Made by a program: the position numbers and the translations under genes. This document shows positions 18,417 to 27,992 of a stretch of 64,000 nucleotides of DNA, piece by piece. Within the stretch, counting starts at the first letter, position 1. Every line of letters begins with the position of its first letter. The notes beneath the pieces were generated by a model that saw nothing but the letters and a program-made list of their open reading frames with translations, had not been told where the DNA came from and made no database searches. The stretch is from Phycisphaeraceae bacterium D3-23 (GTDB lineage: Bacteria > Planctomycetota > Phycisphaerae > Phycisphaerales > Phycisphaeraceae), in the NCBI GenBank assembly GCA_039555135.1, contig CP114179.1:3472001-3536000 (forward strand). Reading direction: 5' to 3'.

Positions 18417-18923
18417 ATGGCAAAAGACAAGACAGTAACCCGACGACGCCGGGCCGGCGTGACGATGATCGAGGCGGTAGGGTCGATGGTGATCGTGAGC
18501 GGCGCGATGGTCGCGGCGCTCAACGCGGTGTCGGGCGCGCGGGCGTCGCAGGTCATGGTCGACGACCGGGCGCGGGCGCGTCTGCTGGCCGAGACGATGA
18601 TGGGCGAGGTGCTGGCGCAGGATTATGCCGAGCCGGGATCGACCACGATCGGCCCCGATAGCGGCGAGGGGGGGAGCGACATCCGAAACCAGTACGACGA
18701 TGTCGACGACTACCACGGCTGGCTCAACACCGTCCGCACGCCCGACGGCACGGCGGTCCCGGGCTTCGAGGCCTACAAACTGAGCTTCACGGTCGTGTGG
18801 GTCAATTCAGCCAACCCCGGCACGCCGGTGGCCAGCGACCAGGGCGTCAAGCGTATCACGGTCACCGTCACCCGGGACACCCGGGTCGTCGCCGAGCTGC
18901 ACGGCTGGAAGGCCTCGCCTTGA
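18417..18923 (+). CDS. GspI-like minor pseudopilin
   Basis: A 168-residue protein with a basic leader and the modified prepilin-type site RRRRAGVTMIEAVGSMVIVSG: Gly at -1, Val at +1, Glu at +5. This degenerate hydrophobic helix is typical of GspI or PilV. A longer frame starts at 18375, but the ATG at 18417 places the leader correctly. The body contains no cysteine and ends in a beta-rich segment (KRITVTVTRDTRVVAEL). Confidence 0.65.
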   Translation: MAKDKTVTRRRRAGVTMIEAVGSMVIVSGAMVAALNAVSGARASQVMVDDRARARLLAETMMGEVLAQDYAEPGSTTIGPDSGEGGSDIRNQYDDVDDYHGWLNTVRTPDGTAVPGFEAYKLSFTVVWVNSANPGTPVASDQGVKRITVTVTRDTRVVAELHGWKASP

Positions 18924-18947
18924 TCGCTTGATCGAAAAGAGATTGCT

Positions 18948-19937
18948 ATGACGCGACGCACTGCAACCCGACAACGCGGCACCGTCTACCTGCTCGTGCT
19001 GGTGGTGACGGCGATGCTCGTGGGCATCGGCGTGACCGCGGTGATGGTCGGCCGGATCGATGTCCAGGGCGAGGCGCTCCAGGACGACATGGCCCAGGCC
19101 CGGCAGCTCGGGCTCGGCGGGCTCGAAGTCGTCCGCAAACGGCTCGAAAGCAACAGCGGCTGGCGCAGCACCTATACGAACGACGTGTGGTCCGCGCCGA
19201 CGGTCGTCGGCGACGGGGTCTGCGTCTTCAAGCTCGTCGACGAGGGCGACGGCTCGCTCTTAGACGACGACACCGACCCCGTGCGCGTCTATGTCAAGGC
19301 GACGGTCGGCAGTGCGGTCCGTATCTACAGCGTGGTGATCGAGATGGCGAGCGCCAAGACCGTCGAGGTGCCGATCGTGCGGTCGACGGATGATGGCGGG
19401 CAATCGGCTGGATTGGGTATCTCGTCTACCAGCGTGGACTACATGCTGATCGGGCAGGACGGACTCATCAGCGCCATCGCGGGGGTCCGGTTCGACGACC
19501 TGCCGATCGCGGCGGGCGGGACGGTGCAGTCGGCGCAGATCCAGTTTACCTCCAAGGACAACCGCAGCGACGCGACCGCGATCTCGATCCAGGCCGAGGC
19601 GGAGGACAATGCCCAGACGATCGTAGCGACACCTTTTAACATCTCGTCACGCACCAAAACGACCGAGCAGGCGGTGTGGGGCCCCGGGGCCTGGGTCGCC
19701 GATGCACGCGGCGCGGAGCAGTTGACGCCGGACCTATCGGCCGTCATGCAGGAGGTTATCGACCGCGCGGGCTGGCGGGAAGGCAACGCGGTCGTCTTCA
19801 TCCTCGAAGGCACCAAGGCCCGAAACCCCCGCACCTTCGACCACGACCCGGCCCAGGGCCCGGTGCTGCACCTGACCTACCTCAACCCGGGATACAGCGT
19901 GGATTACACCACGCTCAGGCGCGAGCTGGCGGAGTAG
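18948..19937 (+). CDS. PilX/GspK-like protein with DNRLRE-like domain
   Basis: A 329-residue protein. A basic leader and hydrophobic helix (about 11-33, QRGTVYLLVLVVTAMLVGIG) resemble PilX/GspK-type minor pilins, though the +5 Glu is not present. Residues 145-320 resemble the DNRLRE extracellular domain common in planctomycete exported proteins (FDDLPIAAGGTVQSAQIQF; VFILEGTKARNPRTFDHDP). It is the last gene of the operon. The combination of a minor-pilin-like N terminus with this domain is unusual. Confidence 0.55.
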   Translation: MTRRTATRQRGTVYLLVLVVTAMLVGIGVTAVMVGRIDVQGEALQDDMAQARQLGLGGLEVVRKRLESNSGWRSTYTNDVWSAPTVVGDGVCVFKLVDEGDGSLLDDDTDPVRVYVKATVGSAVRIYSVVIEMASAKTVEVPIVRSTDDGGQSAGLGISSTSVDYMLIGQDGLISAIAGVRFDDLPIAAGGTVQSAQIQFTSKDNRSDATAISIQAEAEDNAQTIVATPFNISSRTKTTEQAVWGPGAWVADARGAEQLTPDLSAVMQEVIDRAGWREGNAVVFILEGTKARNPRTFDHDPAQGPVLHLTYLNPGYSVDYTTLRRELAE

Positions 19938-19966
19938 GGGGCACCTTGATCGGTGCTCGCCTGTCT

Positions 19967-20048
19967 TGAATAGCCGCACTGCTACGCAGTGCCGGGAAGG
20001 TCGTTGTTCTCGCGAGGCACCGGCACTGCGTAGCAGTGCGGCTATTCA
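19967..20048. repeat. 28-bp perfect inverted repeat, probable bidirectional terminator
   Basis: Two arms, 19967-19994 and 20021-20048, are perfect reverse complements over 28 bases with a 26-base loop. Each arm also folds on itself (GCACTG-CTACG-CAGTGC). It sits between the convergent pilus operon and pntB, where a two-way transcription terminator or a palindromic repeat element is expected. Confidence 0.75.
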
Positions 20049-20070
20049 CAATGACCACCGTTATGAAACG

Positions 20071-21468
20071 CTACGCCTGCGTCAGTGAGACGAGCTTGGT
20101 CATGCTCTCCAGCGCGTCGCCGAACAGCATGTCCGTGCCGTCCTCGAAGAACAGCGGGTTCTCGATCCCCGCGTAGCCCGCGCCCCGGCCGCGCTTGAGC
20201 ACGACGACCTGCTTGGACTTCCACACCTCCAGCACCGGCATACCCGCGATCGGCGAGCCGGGGTCGGTCAGCGCGCTGGGGTTCACAATATCGTTCGCGC
20301 CGATCACCAGCACGACATCGACTTCGGGGAAGTCGTCGTTGACCTCGTCCATCTCGAAGACGATGTCGTAGGGCACCGAGGCCTCGGCCAGCAGCACGTT
20401 CATGTGCCCGGGCAGCCGGCCCGCGACGGGGTGGATCGCGAACCGCACATCGACGCCGCGGTCGCGCAGGCGTTTGGTCAGGTCGTTCACCGCGTGCTGG
20501 GCCCGCGCGACGGCCATGCCGTAGCCCGGGACGATGACGACCTGCTTCGCGGTCGTCAGCGCGTCGGCGGTCTGCTCGGCGGAGACCTCGGTCATGGTGC
20601 CCTGGACTTCGCCGTTGTTAGCGGAGGTGGCGGTGGGGGCCGCGCCGAACTGGCCGAAGACGACGTTCCAGATCGAGCGGTTCATGGCCTTGCACATGAT
20701 GTAGCTGAGGATCGCGCCGCTCGAGCCGACCAGCGCGCCGGTGATGATGAGCAGGTCGTTGCCGAGCATGAACCCCGCGGCCGCGGCGGTCCAGCCCGAG
20801 TAGCTGTTCAAGAGCGACACGACGACGGGCATGTCGGCCCCGCCGATCGCGAGCACGAGGTGCGCCCCGAGCACACACGCCAGCAGCGTCGCCAGCAAAA
20901 GGCATGGCCCGGCCCACGGCCCCTCGCTGCCGGGCCCGGCGACGACGATCAGGCATACGGTGCTGACCGCCACCATCGCACCGTTGAGCGCGTGTCTTGC
21001 GGGCAGGATCAACGCCTTGCCGCTGAGCGAGCCGCGCAGCTTCGCGAACGCGACGAGTGAGCCGGTGAACGTGATCGCGCCGATCCACACGGCTAAGAAC
21101 GTCTCGGTCGCGTGGATCGGGTCGTGCGCGGTGTGGGGGTCGAGGAAGCCCGCCCAGCCCACGAGCACCGCCGCGAGGCCCACGAAACTGTGCAGCAGCG
21201 CGACCATCTCGGGCATGCTCGTCATGGCGACCCGACCCGCCATCCACGCGCCGATCACCGCGGCGAGGGCCGACACCGCGAGCACCCAGGGCAGTGCCCC
21301 CCAGGTCATCTGGCTCGACGTAAACACCGCGACCAGCGCGATCGCCATCCCGAGCATCCCCAGCGCGTTGCCCTTGCGCGCGGTGGCCTGGCTGCCCAGC
21401 CCGCGCAGCGACAGGATGAACAGCACCGCCGCGATCAGGTAGGCCAGGCCCATTGCCATGTGTTCCAA
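20071..21468 (-). CDS. pntB: NAD(P) transhydrogenase subunit beta
   Basis: A 465-residue inner-membrane protein: about eight or nine transmembrane helices, then a C-terminal NADP(H)-binding domain III (about 290-460) with PGYGMAVARAQ, HPVAGRLPGHMNVLLAEA, GANDIVNP and KRGRGAGYAGIENPLF. With PntA it transfers hydride between NADH and NADP+ coupled to proton flow. It is co-oriented with pntA, 76 bases downstream of it. Confidence 0.95.
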   Translation of the reverse strand: MEHMAMGLAYLIAAVLFILSLRGLGSQATARKGNALGMLGMAIALVAVFTSSQMTWGALPWVLAVSALAAVIGAWMAGRVAMTSMPEMVALLHSFVGLAAVLVGWAGFLDPHTAHDPIHATETFLAVWIGAITFTGSLVAFAKLRGSLSGKALILPARHALNGAMVAVSTVCLIVVAGPGSEGPWAGPCLLLATLLACVLGAHLVLAIGGADMPVVVSLLNSYSGWTAAAAGFMLGNDLLIITGALVGSSGAILSYIMCKAMNRSIWNVVFGQFGAAPTATSANNGEVQGTMTEVSAEQTADALTTAKQVVIVPGYGMAVARAQHAVNDLTKRLRDRGVDVRFAIHPVAGRLPGHMNVLLAEASVPYDIVFEMDEVNDDFPEVDVVLVIGANDIVNPSALTDPGSPIAGMPVLEVWKSKQVVVLKRGRGAGYAGIENPLFFEDGTDMLFGDALESMTKLVSLTQA

Positions 21469-21544
21469 GGCGGAGTCTCCATCGGGTGCGCGTCGCGCGG
21501 CGTTGCGTATAGCGAGTCGGTTCGGTGGTGCTTGGTGCGGCTGG

Positions 21545-23179
21545 CTAGGTCTGCTTGCGGAACATCTTGAGCATGCGCTGCGTCACGAGGAAGCCACCCG
21601 AGATGTTGATCATGGCGAAGAACACGGCGAGCAGCCCGAGCGCCGACGCCCAGGCGAATCCATGGCCGGACGCGAAGCCCTGCCCGCTGTAGACCAACCC
21701 GCCGAGGATGATGATGCCGCTGATCGCGTTGGTCACGGCCATGAGGGGGGTGTGCAGCGCGGGGGTGACGTTCCAGATGACCTGCCAGCCGACGAAGCAG
21801 GCCATGATGAAGACCGTGAGGTGCTGGGTGAACGCGATCGATGCGTGTGCTGATGCGCCACCGCCGCCGCCGTCCCCCGCGCCCCAGCGCAGCCAGAGCC
21901 AGAACACGGCGAGCGCCAGGGCGGCGAGTGCGGGCACGAACGCCGACTTCTTGGCCGGCTGCGTCTGCGCGTCGGTCGCGTCGGCCGGCTTGGCCGATAC
22001 TTCCGGGGGCGCCGACGCGGGCCGTGGTGGGGGGGCCTTGGGCGCGGGCGGGGGCCAGATGATTTCGCCGGCGTGTGTCACCGTCATCGCGCGGACGATC
22101 TCGTCGTCCATCGGGTACGTGATCGGCGTGTCGGCGTCTTCGATGCCCAGCAGCTTGAGGTAGTTCATGCACGCATTGGCGTACAGCGTGCTCGCGACCT
22201 TGGGCATCCGGCTGGGCCAGTCGGTGTAGCCGAGGATCTTCACGCCGTGGTGCTGGGCCATCGTGCCCGGCTCGGTGAGCTCGCAGTTGCCCCCGCGCTC
22301 GGCGGCGAGGTCGACGACGACCGACCCGGGCTTCATCTTCTCGACCATATCGGTGAGCCAGAGTTTTGGCGCGGGCTTGCCGGGGATCAACGCGGTCGTG
22401 ATCACCAGGTCGACTTCCCGGGCCTGCTCGCGGAACAGCGCGTACTCGGCGTCGAGGAAGGCCTGGCTCATCTCTTTGGCGTAGCCGCCCTGGCCGTCGC
22501 CGGACTCTTCGAGCTCGACGGTGAGGAACTCGCCGCCCATGGACTCGACCTGCTCGCGTGTCGCGGCGCGGGTGTCGAAGCCGCGCACGACCGCGCCGAG
22601 GTTCTTGGCCGCGCCGATCGCGGCGAGCCCCGCAACGCCCGCGCCGACGACGAGCACCTTCGCCGGCGGCAGCTTGCCCGCGGCCGTCATCTGCCCGGAG
22701 AAGAAGCTGCCGTAGGCGTGCGCCGCCTCGATCAATGAACGATAGCCCACGAGGTTCGCGGTCGCGCTCAGGACGTCCATGCTCTGGGCGCGGGTGATGC
22801 GGGGCACGGCGTCGACCGCCATCGCCGTGACGTTCTTCGTCGCGAGTTTCGCGAGCAGTTCGTCGTTCGTCGCGGGCTGGAGGTAGCACAACAGCGCCGC
22901 GCCTTGCGACAGCCAGTCGGCTTCGTGGCCGCCGTCGGGCCGGAGCATCGGCTCGCGGATCTTGAGCACCAGCTCGGCGTCTTGCCAGAGCTTGGCCGGA
23001 TCGTTTTCGATCGATGCGCCCGCCGTTTCATAATCGGCATCACTGAACCCACAGCCAGCCCCCGCGCCCGACTGGATGTATACCGCGTGCCCGAACTCCA
23101 CCAGCCGCTTGACGCTCTGCGGCGTCGCGGCCACGCGTTTTTCCAGCGGTTCGATCTCTTTCGGGACGCCGATACGCAT
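21545..23179 (-). CDS. pntA: NAD(P) transhydrogenase subunit alpha (alpha1-alpha2 fused)
   Basis: A 544-residue protein. Residues 1-380 form the NAD(H)-binding domain I ([42 protein letters not shown]). A Pro/Ala-rich linker at about 385-415 leads to four hydrophobic helices (about 418-540) equal to the separate alpha-2 subunit of some bacteria, so this is the fused E. coli-like form. It follows the formate dehydrogenase genes on the same strand, which suggests conversion of formate-derived NADH to NADPH. Confidence 0.95.
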   Translation of the reverse strand: MRIGVPKEIEPLEKRVAATPQSVKRLVEFGHAVYIQSGAGAGCGFSDADYETAGASIENDPAKLWQDAELVLKIREPMLRPDGGHEADWLSQGAALLCYLQPATNDELLAKLATKNVTAMAVDAVPRITRAQSMDVLSATANLVGYRSLIEAAHAYGSFFSGQMTAAGKLPPAKVLVVGAGVAGLAAIGAAKNLGAVVRGFDTRAATREQVESMGGEFLTVELEESGDGQGGYAKEMSQAFLDAEYALFREQAREVDLVITTALIPGKPAPKLWLTDMVEKMKPGSVVVDLAAERGGNCELTEPGTMAQHHGVKILGYTDWPSRMPKVASTLYANACMNYLKLLGIEDADTPITYPMDDEIVRAMTVTHAGEIIWPPPAPKAPPPRPASAPPEVSAKPADATDAQTQPAKKSAFVPALAALALAVFWLWLRWGAGDGGGGGASAHASIAFTQHLTVFIMACFVGWQVIWNVTPALHTPLMAVTNAISGIIILGGLVYSGQGFASGHGFAWASALGLLAVFFAMINISGGFLVTQRMLKMFRKQT

Positions 23180-23280
23180 CAGGGATTCTCCGGGAACAGG
23201 TCCGGGGTGGGCCCGGAATCGTACAGGAAACCCCTGTGTTTCGCAGGGGAAAAGATAGTCTGAGACATTGGCAATCAGAA

Positions 23281-23381
23281 GGTGGGGCAGACATTCCTGT
23301 CTGCCATTCGGCGCAGCCGAAAGGTGCTACCCCATGATTCAGGGCTGCGCCCTGACGGCAGACAGGAATGTCTGCCCCACC
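23281..23381. repeat. palindromic intergenic repeat (family A, copy 1)
   Basis: Perfect 25-base arms at 23281-23305 and 23357-23381. Each arm also folds on itself (CAGACA-TTCC-TGTCTG). The loop contains GGCGCAGCC and its complement GGCTGCGCC. The core CATTCGGCGCAGCCGAAA (23305-23322) recurs at 55107-55124, so both sites belong to one repeat family. It lies between fdhA and pntA. Confidence 0.8.
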
Positions 23382-23386
23382 GTAAG

Positions 23387-26188
23387 TCAGCCCACCTCAA
23401 GTGCATTGAAGTACGCGCCCGGGAACACCGGCTCGTTGGGCGTCGTTTCGCCGTCGAGTTTGCGGACCTCCGCGGCGCAGACCTTGTACTCGGCCGTGCC
23501 TGTGATGGCGTCGCCGGCGTCGTTGGTCAGGACGTTGGCGCGGGCCTCGGCGAAGTGCAGCGGCATCCAGATGCAGCCGGGCCTAACCTGCCGAGAGATG
23601 ACGGCGCGCAGCTTCACGCTCCCGCGCCGGGACGCGAGCTCGACCCTGTCGTTGTGCGCGATCCCGCGCTTGCGCGCATCGCGCGGGTGGATCTCGACAA
23701 ACGCCTCGCCCTGCTTGGCGTGCAGCCCGGACTCGCGGCGCGTCTGCGTCGCGGCGTTGTAGTGGTACAGCGTTCGGCCGGTCGAAAGCAATAGCCCGTA
23801 CTCTCCGCACGGTAACTCTTCCGACGGGCGATACGCGACCGCATGGAACAGGCCCTTTCCTCGGAGGATGCCGCCCTTGTGGAGGTAGGTCGTGCCGGGG
23901 TGGTCCTTGTCGGGGCAGGGCCACTGGATGCCCGACAGCCCCGGGCCGTGCTCGGTCGCGTCGAGCCGGGCGTGGCTGATGCCCGCGAACTTCGGCGCAT
24001 CGCGCACAAACTCGTCGAACACCTCGGCCGGGCCCGCGAAGTCCCAGCCCGCGCCGCAGGCGTTGGCCAGGTCGATGAGGATTTCCCAGTCGGGTTTCGC
24101 CTGGCCCGGTGGATCGACCGCCTTGCGCACACGCTGCATCCGCCGTTCCGAGTTCGCGAACACCCCGTCCTTCTCCGCGAACACACTCGACGGGAACACC
24201 ACATCCGCGAACCGCGTCGTCTCGTTCACGAACGGCTCCTGGATCACGATGAAGTCGACGTTGTTCAGCCCTTCTTCGAGCTTCAAGACGTTGGGCTCGG
24301 ACAGCACGATGTCCTCGCCCATGACGAAGAACCCGCGGATCTGCTTGCCCGCTTCCTTCATCATCACGTTGAGGTTCATGCCGGGGTTCGGGTCGAGCGT
24401 CACGCCCCAGGACTTCTCGTACTTCGCGTGGACGGCGGGGTCGTCGACGCTCTGGTACCCGGGCAGGTAGACGGGAGTCGCGCCGGCGTCGTTCGCGCCC
24501 TGCACGTTGTTCTGCCCACGCAGCGGGTTGAGCCCGGTCGATGGCTTGCCGAGGTGGCCGGTCATCAGCACCAGGTTCGACAGCGCGTAAACATTATCGC
24601 TGCCGTGCGAGTGCTCGGTGATGCCCAGCGTGTAGTAGATGCCGGCCTTCTCGGTGGTCGCGTACTTCCGCGCGGTCCAGCGGATGTCGTCCGCCGGGAC
24701 ACCCGTCACCTTCTCGGCTTCTTCCGGCGTGTAGTCCGCGACCATCTGCTTGACCGATTCAAAGCCCTCGGTCTGCTCGCGGATGAATGTTTCATCGACC
24801 AGGCCTCCCTCGATGATGACGTGCGCCATCGCGTTGAGCAGCCAGACATCCGTGCCGGGCTGGAGCTGGAGGTGTTTATCCGCGATCGAGGCCATGAAGA
24901 TCGCGCGGGGGTCGGCGACCACCATCGTCGCGCCGTTGCGCACCGCACGCTTCATCTCCATCGCGATGATCGGGTGCGCCTCGCTCGTGTTGCTGCCGAT
25001 GACGAAGAGGAACTCGGCGTCGCGGATCTCGCCGATCGAGTTCGTCATCGCCCCGGCACCGAATGTGTTGACCAGACCGGCCACGGTAGGCGCGTGTCAC
25101 GTCGCGGCACACTGGTGCACGTTATTCGTGCCGAAAACCGCCCGAGACAGTTTCTGTACGAGGTAGTTCTCCTCCATCGTGCAGCGTGACGAGCTGACAA
25201 AGCCCAGCGCGTCCTTGCCGTGCTGCTCGGCGACACGCTTCAGGCCGGCGGCGGCCTTGGCGAGCGCTTCCTTCCAGGTCGCGGGGTGCAGCTCGCCGTC
25301 GTCGCCGCGCACGAGGGGCGTGGTCAGGCGGTCTTCGTGGTGGACAAAGTCGTAGGCGAAACGGCCTTTGACGCAGAGGTTGCCGTCGTTCGTCGTGGTG
25401 CCCGGGGCGGGGCTGGTGACCTTCGTGATTAGCCCGTGGCCGTCGTTGGCTTCACGATCGATGTTGAGGTCGACCTGGCAGCCCACGCCGCAGAAGTTGC
25501 AGGTCGAGCGGACTTTGGTCAGCTCGCGTTCGGGCTTGAGGTTCCTTGTGATCGGCAGCTTCTCGTTCATCGCGCCCGTCGGGCAGACGTCGATGCACCC
25601 GCCACACATCTCGCAGGTCGTATCCATGAGCGAGGCGTTGTCGGCCGTGGCGATCGTCGTGCGCGAGCCGCGGTTGGCCAGCGTAATCGCGCTGACGCCC
25701 TCGACCTCTTCGCAGTAGCGGACGCAGCGGGCGCAGGCGATGCAGGTCGCGGGGTTGAAATCGATGTAGGGGTTTCGGTCGATGTCGCGCGCCTCGCGCG
25801 TGACTTCCATCTGCCCCCAGTCCATCGGCGCGTCGTAGCGGAAGGCCATGTCGATCAGCTCGTCCGGCGAGCCGACCTCGGACGCTTCGCGGTCGTGGGG
25901 GTGGTCGGTCATGTAGAGGGCCATGAGCGTCCGGCGGTGGCGCTCGATGCGGGTGCTCTCGGTCGTGATTTCCATGCCGTCTGCGGCCGGGTACGCGCAC
26001 GCGGGCACCATGCGGCGCGAGCCCGACACCTCGACGAGGCAGCTCCTACAAGCGCCCGCCGGGTCCAGCCGGGGATCGTGGCAGAGCGTGGGGATCTCGA
26101 CGCCCACACGGCCCGCGACATCCAGCACGGTCTCGCCGGGCGTAAAGCGGATCGTCTTGCCGTTCAGCGTAATCTCACAGTCGCTCAT
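23387..26188 (-). CDS. fdhA: selenocysteine-containing formate dehydrogenase, catalytic subunit
   Basis: A 933-residue molybdopterin oxidoreductase, read through an in-frame TGA at 25099-25097 as selenocysteine 364. The context CAAT-U-HAPTVAGL matches the active-site Sec or Cys of formate dehydrogenases. Domains: an N-terminal [2Fe-2S] ferredoxin-like domain with CRSC, ferredoxin-type 4Fe-4S sites (CIACARCVRYC; CEMCGGCIDVCPTGA), a Mo-domain 4Fe-4S site (CNFCGVGC), the molybdopterin core and a C-terminal MGD-binding domain. It oxidises formate to CO2 and passes electrons to FdhB. The ATG at 26188 overlaps the stop of fdhB (ATGA). The TGA splits the gene into two apparent frames, but both halves are perfectly colinear. 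Confidence 0.93.
25069..25083 (-). promoter_or_regulatory. SECIS-like hairpin for selenocysteine insertion
   Basis: In the mRNA, 18 bases separate the UGA from a loop GGUCU flanked by the five-base stem UGGCC/GGUCA (four Watson-Crick pairs and one G-U). E. coli fdhF has the same 18-base spacing to a GGUCU-containing apical loop, which SelB recognises. Confidence 0.75.
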
Positions 26189-27813
26189 CGGAAGTCCTCG
26201 GGAAAGTATTTTTGCGCGCTCGTGAGCGGCAGGGCGGCGATTTGGCCCAGCCCGCAGATCGAGCCCTCCGCCATCTGCCACGCGACGTCTTCGGTGAATT
26301 GTAGGTCGGGCTTGCCGGGCATCGCGTCGCCATCGACTGCGGCATCGAGCGCTTCTTTCAGATAGCGCGTGCCGATCCGGCAGGGGGCGCACTGGCCACA
26401 GCTTTCCTCCTCGAAGAACAGCAGTTGTTGCGCGACAGCCCAACGCATATCGACGGTGTCGTTCAGGATGACGACGCCCGCCGACCCGAGCATCGAGCCG
26501 GCCTCGGCGAGCCCCTTGAAGTCCAGCGGCAGCTCGCGCATCGATGCGGGCAGGAAGCCCGAACTTGCGCCGCCCGGGCTGAACGCCTTGAGCGTGCCGA
26601 CGTATCCCCCGGCGGCTTCGACGAGCTCGTCGAGCGACACGCCGAGCGGGAGTTCGTAGGTGCCGGGCCGCGCGACGTGCCCGCTGATGCAGTACAGCTT
26701 CGAACCCGCCTCGGTCTTGCCCAGTGCGCGGAACCAATCGCCGCCTTTGCGGATGATCGCGGGCAGGCAGGCGATCGTCTCGACGTTGTGGATGAGCGTC
26801 GGCTTGCCCCACAGCCCCTTCTCGACGGGGAAGGGCGGCTTCAATCGCGGCATCCCGCGTTTGCCTTCGAGCGCTTCGAGCAGGGCGGTCTCTTCGCCGC
26901 AGATGTAGGCGCCCTGGCCGTCGTGGAAGTGGAACGCCAGCCCGTCGAGATGGCCGACAGACCGAAGCTTGTCGATCGCCTCACGCAGCACCTGCTTGGG
27001 GATCGCGAACTCGCCGCGCAGGTAGAGGTAGATTTCGTCTGCGTCGATCGTGCGGGCCGCGATGGCGAGGCCTTCGATCACAAGATCGGGGCGACGCATG
27101 ATGATCTCGCGATCCTTAAATGTGCCGGGTTCTCCCTCGTCGGCGTTGAGTACGACATAGCGTTGTTGCTCCGACTGATTGCAGACGCCCGACCACTTGA
27201 TATGGGCCGGGAACCCCGCGCCGCCGCGGCCCTGGAGGCCTGAAGTTTTGACGGCTTGGATCACCGCGTCGACGCCCATCGCCTCGGCCTGCGCCAGCGC
27301 GCCGCCGGTGTAGTCGGGCTTGCCGGGCAGGTTGATCGCGAGTGTTTCGCTATCCGATTTTGTCGGCCCAATATGCCCAAGCCAGCGATCGCCGTCGCGG
27401 CTGATGTGCGGCTTGACCTGCCGCCAGTCGCCGCCGGCGGCATCGACATCGCCTAGCGTTACCGCCGGGAGCACCTCGCGCTCGCGCAGCGCTGCGGGCG
27501 GCTGGTCACACGCCGCCAGGCACGAGCAGCCCTCGACCGGCATCCCGACTTTTTCCATCTTCGCGAGGAGTTTTTGCGCCCCCGCGAGCTTGCACGAGAG
27601 CCCGGTGCAGACGCGGATTTTGGTGTTCGGGTTGGCGAGCAGATGGAAGAAGCTGCCTACTCCGTAGACCTCGGCCTCGGGCGTGAGTGTTTGGAGCGAG
27701 ACGGTCCGCGCCGCGCCGGGCACCAGCCCGCCGGCCTTTTGGAGTTGTTCGGGGACAGCGGCTTTATCGTGGTTCAATCCTAACCTTCCTGGCACGGCGG
27801 GTCTTGAGGCCAT
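26185..27813 (-). CDS. fdhB: NAD-linked formate dehydrogenase, beta subunit (NuoE-NuoF fusion)
   Basis: A 542-residue flavoprotein. The N-terminal 110 residues carry a thioredoxin-like [2Fe-2S] domain (CTGLSC near residue 50; CSCLAAC near 90). The NuoF-like core follows with the FMN/NADH site GRGGAGFP, NADEGEPGTFKDR and GAYICGEETALLEALEG, and the C-terminal 4Fe-4S site ESCGQCAPCRIGT. It should transfer electrons from FdhA to NAD+. The ATG at 27813 is chosen; the frame extends upstream to 27948 without family similarity, and no strong ribosome binding site marks either start. Confidence 0.9.
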   Translation of the reverse strand: MASRPAVPGRLGLNHDKAAVPEQLQKAGGLVPGAARTVSLQTLTPEAEVYGVGSFFHLLANPNTKIRVCTGLSCKLAGAQKLLAKMEKVGMPVEGCSCLAACDQPPAALREREVLPAVTLGDVDAAGGDWRQVKPHISRDGDRWLGHIGPTKSDSETLAINLPGKPDYTGGALAQAEAMGVDAVIQAVKTSGLQGRGGAGFPAHIKWSGVCNQSEQQRYVVLNADEGEPGTFKDREIIMRRPDLVIEGLAIAARTIDADEIYLYLRGEFAIPKQVLREAIDKLRSVGHLDGLAFHFHDGQGAYICGEETALLEALEGKRGMPRLKPPFPVEKGLWGKPTLIHNVETIACLPAIIRKGGDWFRALGKTEAGSKLYCISGHVARPGTYELPLGVSLDELVEAAGGYVGTLKAFSPGGASSGFLPASMRELPLDFKGLAEAGSMLGSAGVVILNDTVDMRWAVAQQLLFFEEESCGQCAPCRIGTRYLKEALDAAVDGDAMPGKPDLQFTEDVAWQMAEGSICGLGQIAALPLTSAQKYFPEDFR

Positions 27814-27992
27814 GATGCTCGTGGGTCTATCGGCCGCGCTACATTCACAACAATAGTGTAGCCCGAGGTCCGGGCAAACATTATCGCAATTCCAAGCGTC
27901 CAAGTCGGATCGCTTGTTAGATCGGCACAACGCGCAGTCGCCGGACAAGATCGCGCAGGATGCTCGGCGGGAAGATGGACTCTGCCGGAAGA
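27814..27992. promoter_or_regulatory. probable promoter region of the formate dehydrogenase operon
   Basis: This 179-base space lies upstream of fdhB and downstream of the large surface protein gene. It is less GC-rich than the surroundings near 27845-27900 (ACATTCACAACAATAGTGTAG). No clear hexamers are assigned. Confidence 0.3.

Noticed and set aside
25084-25099. Formate dehydrogenase gene broken by an in-frame stop
   Set aside because: The stop is TGA at the active-site selenocysteine position, both sides are colinear with the family, and a SECIS-like hairpin follows. It is read-through, not a pseudogene.
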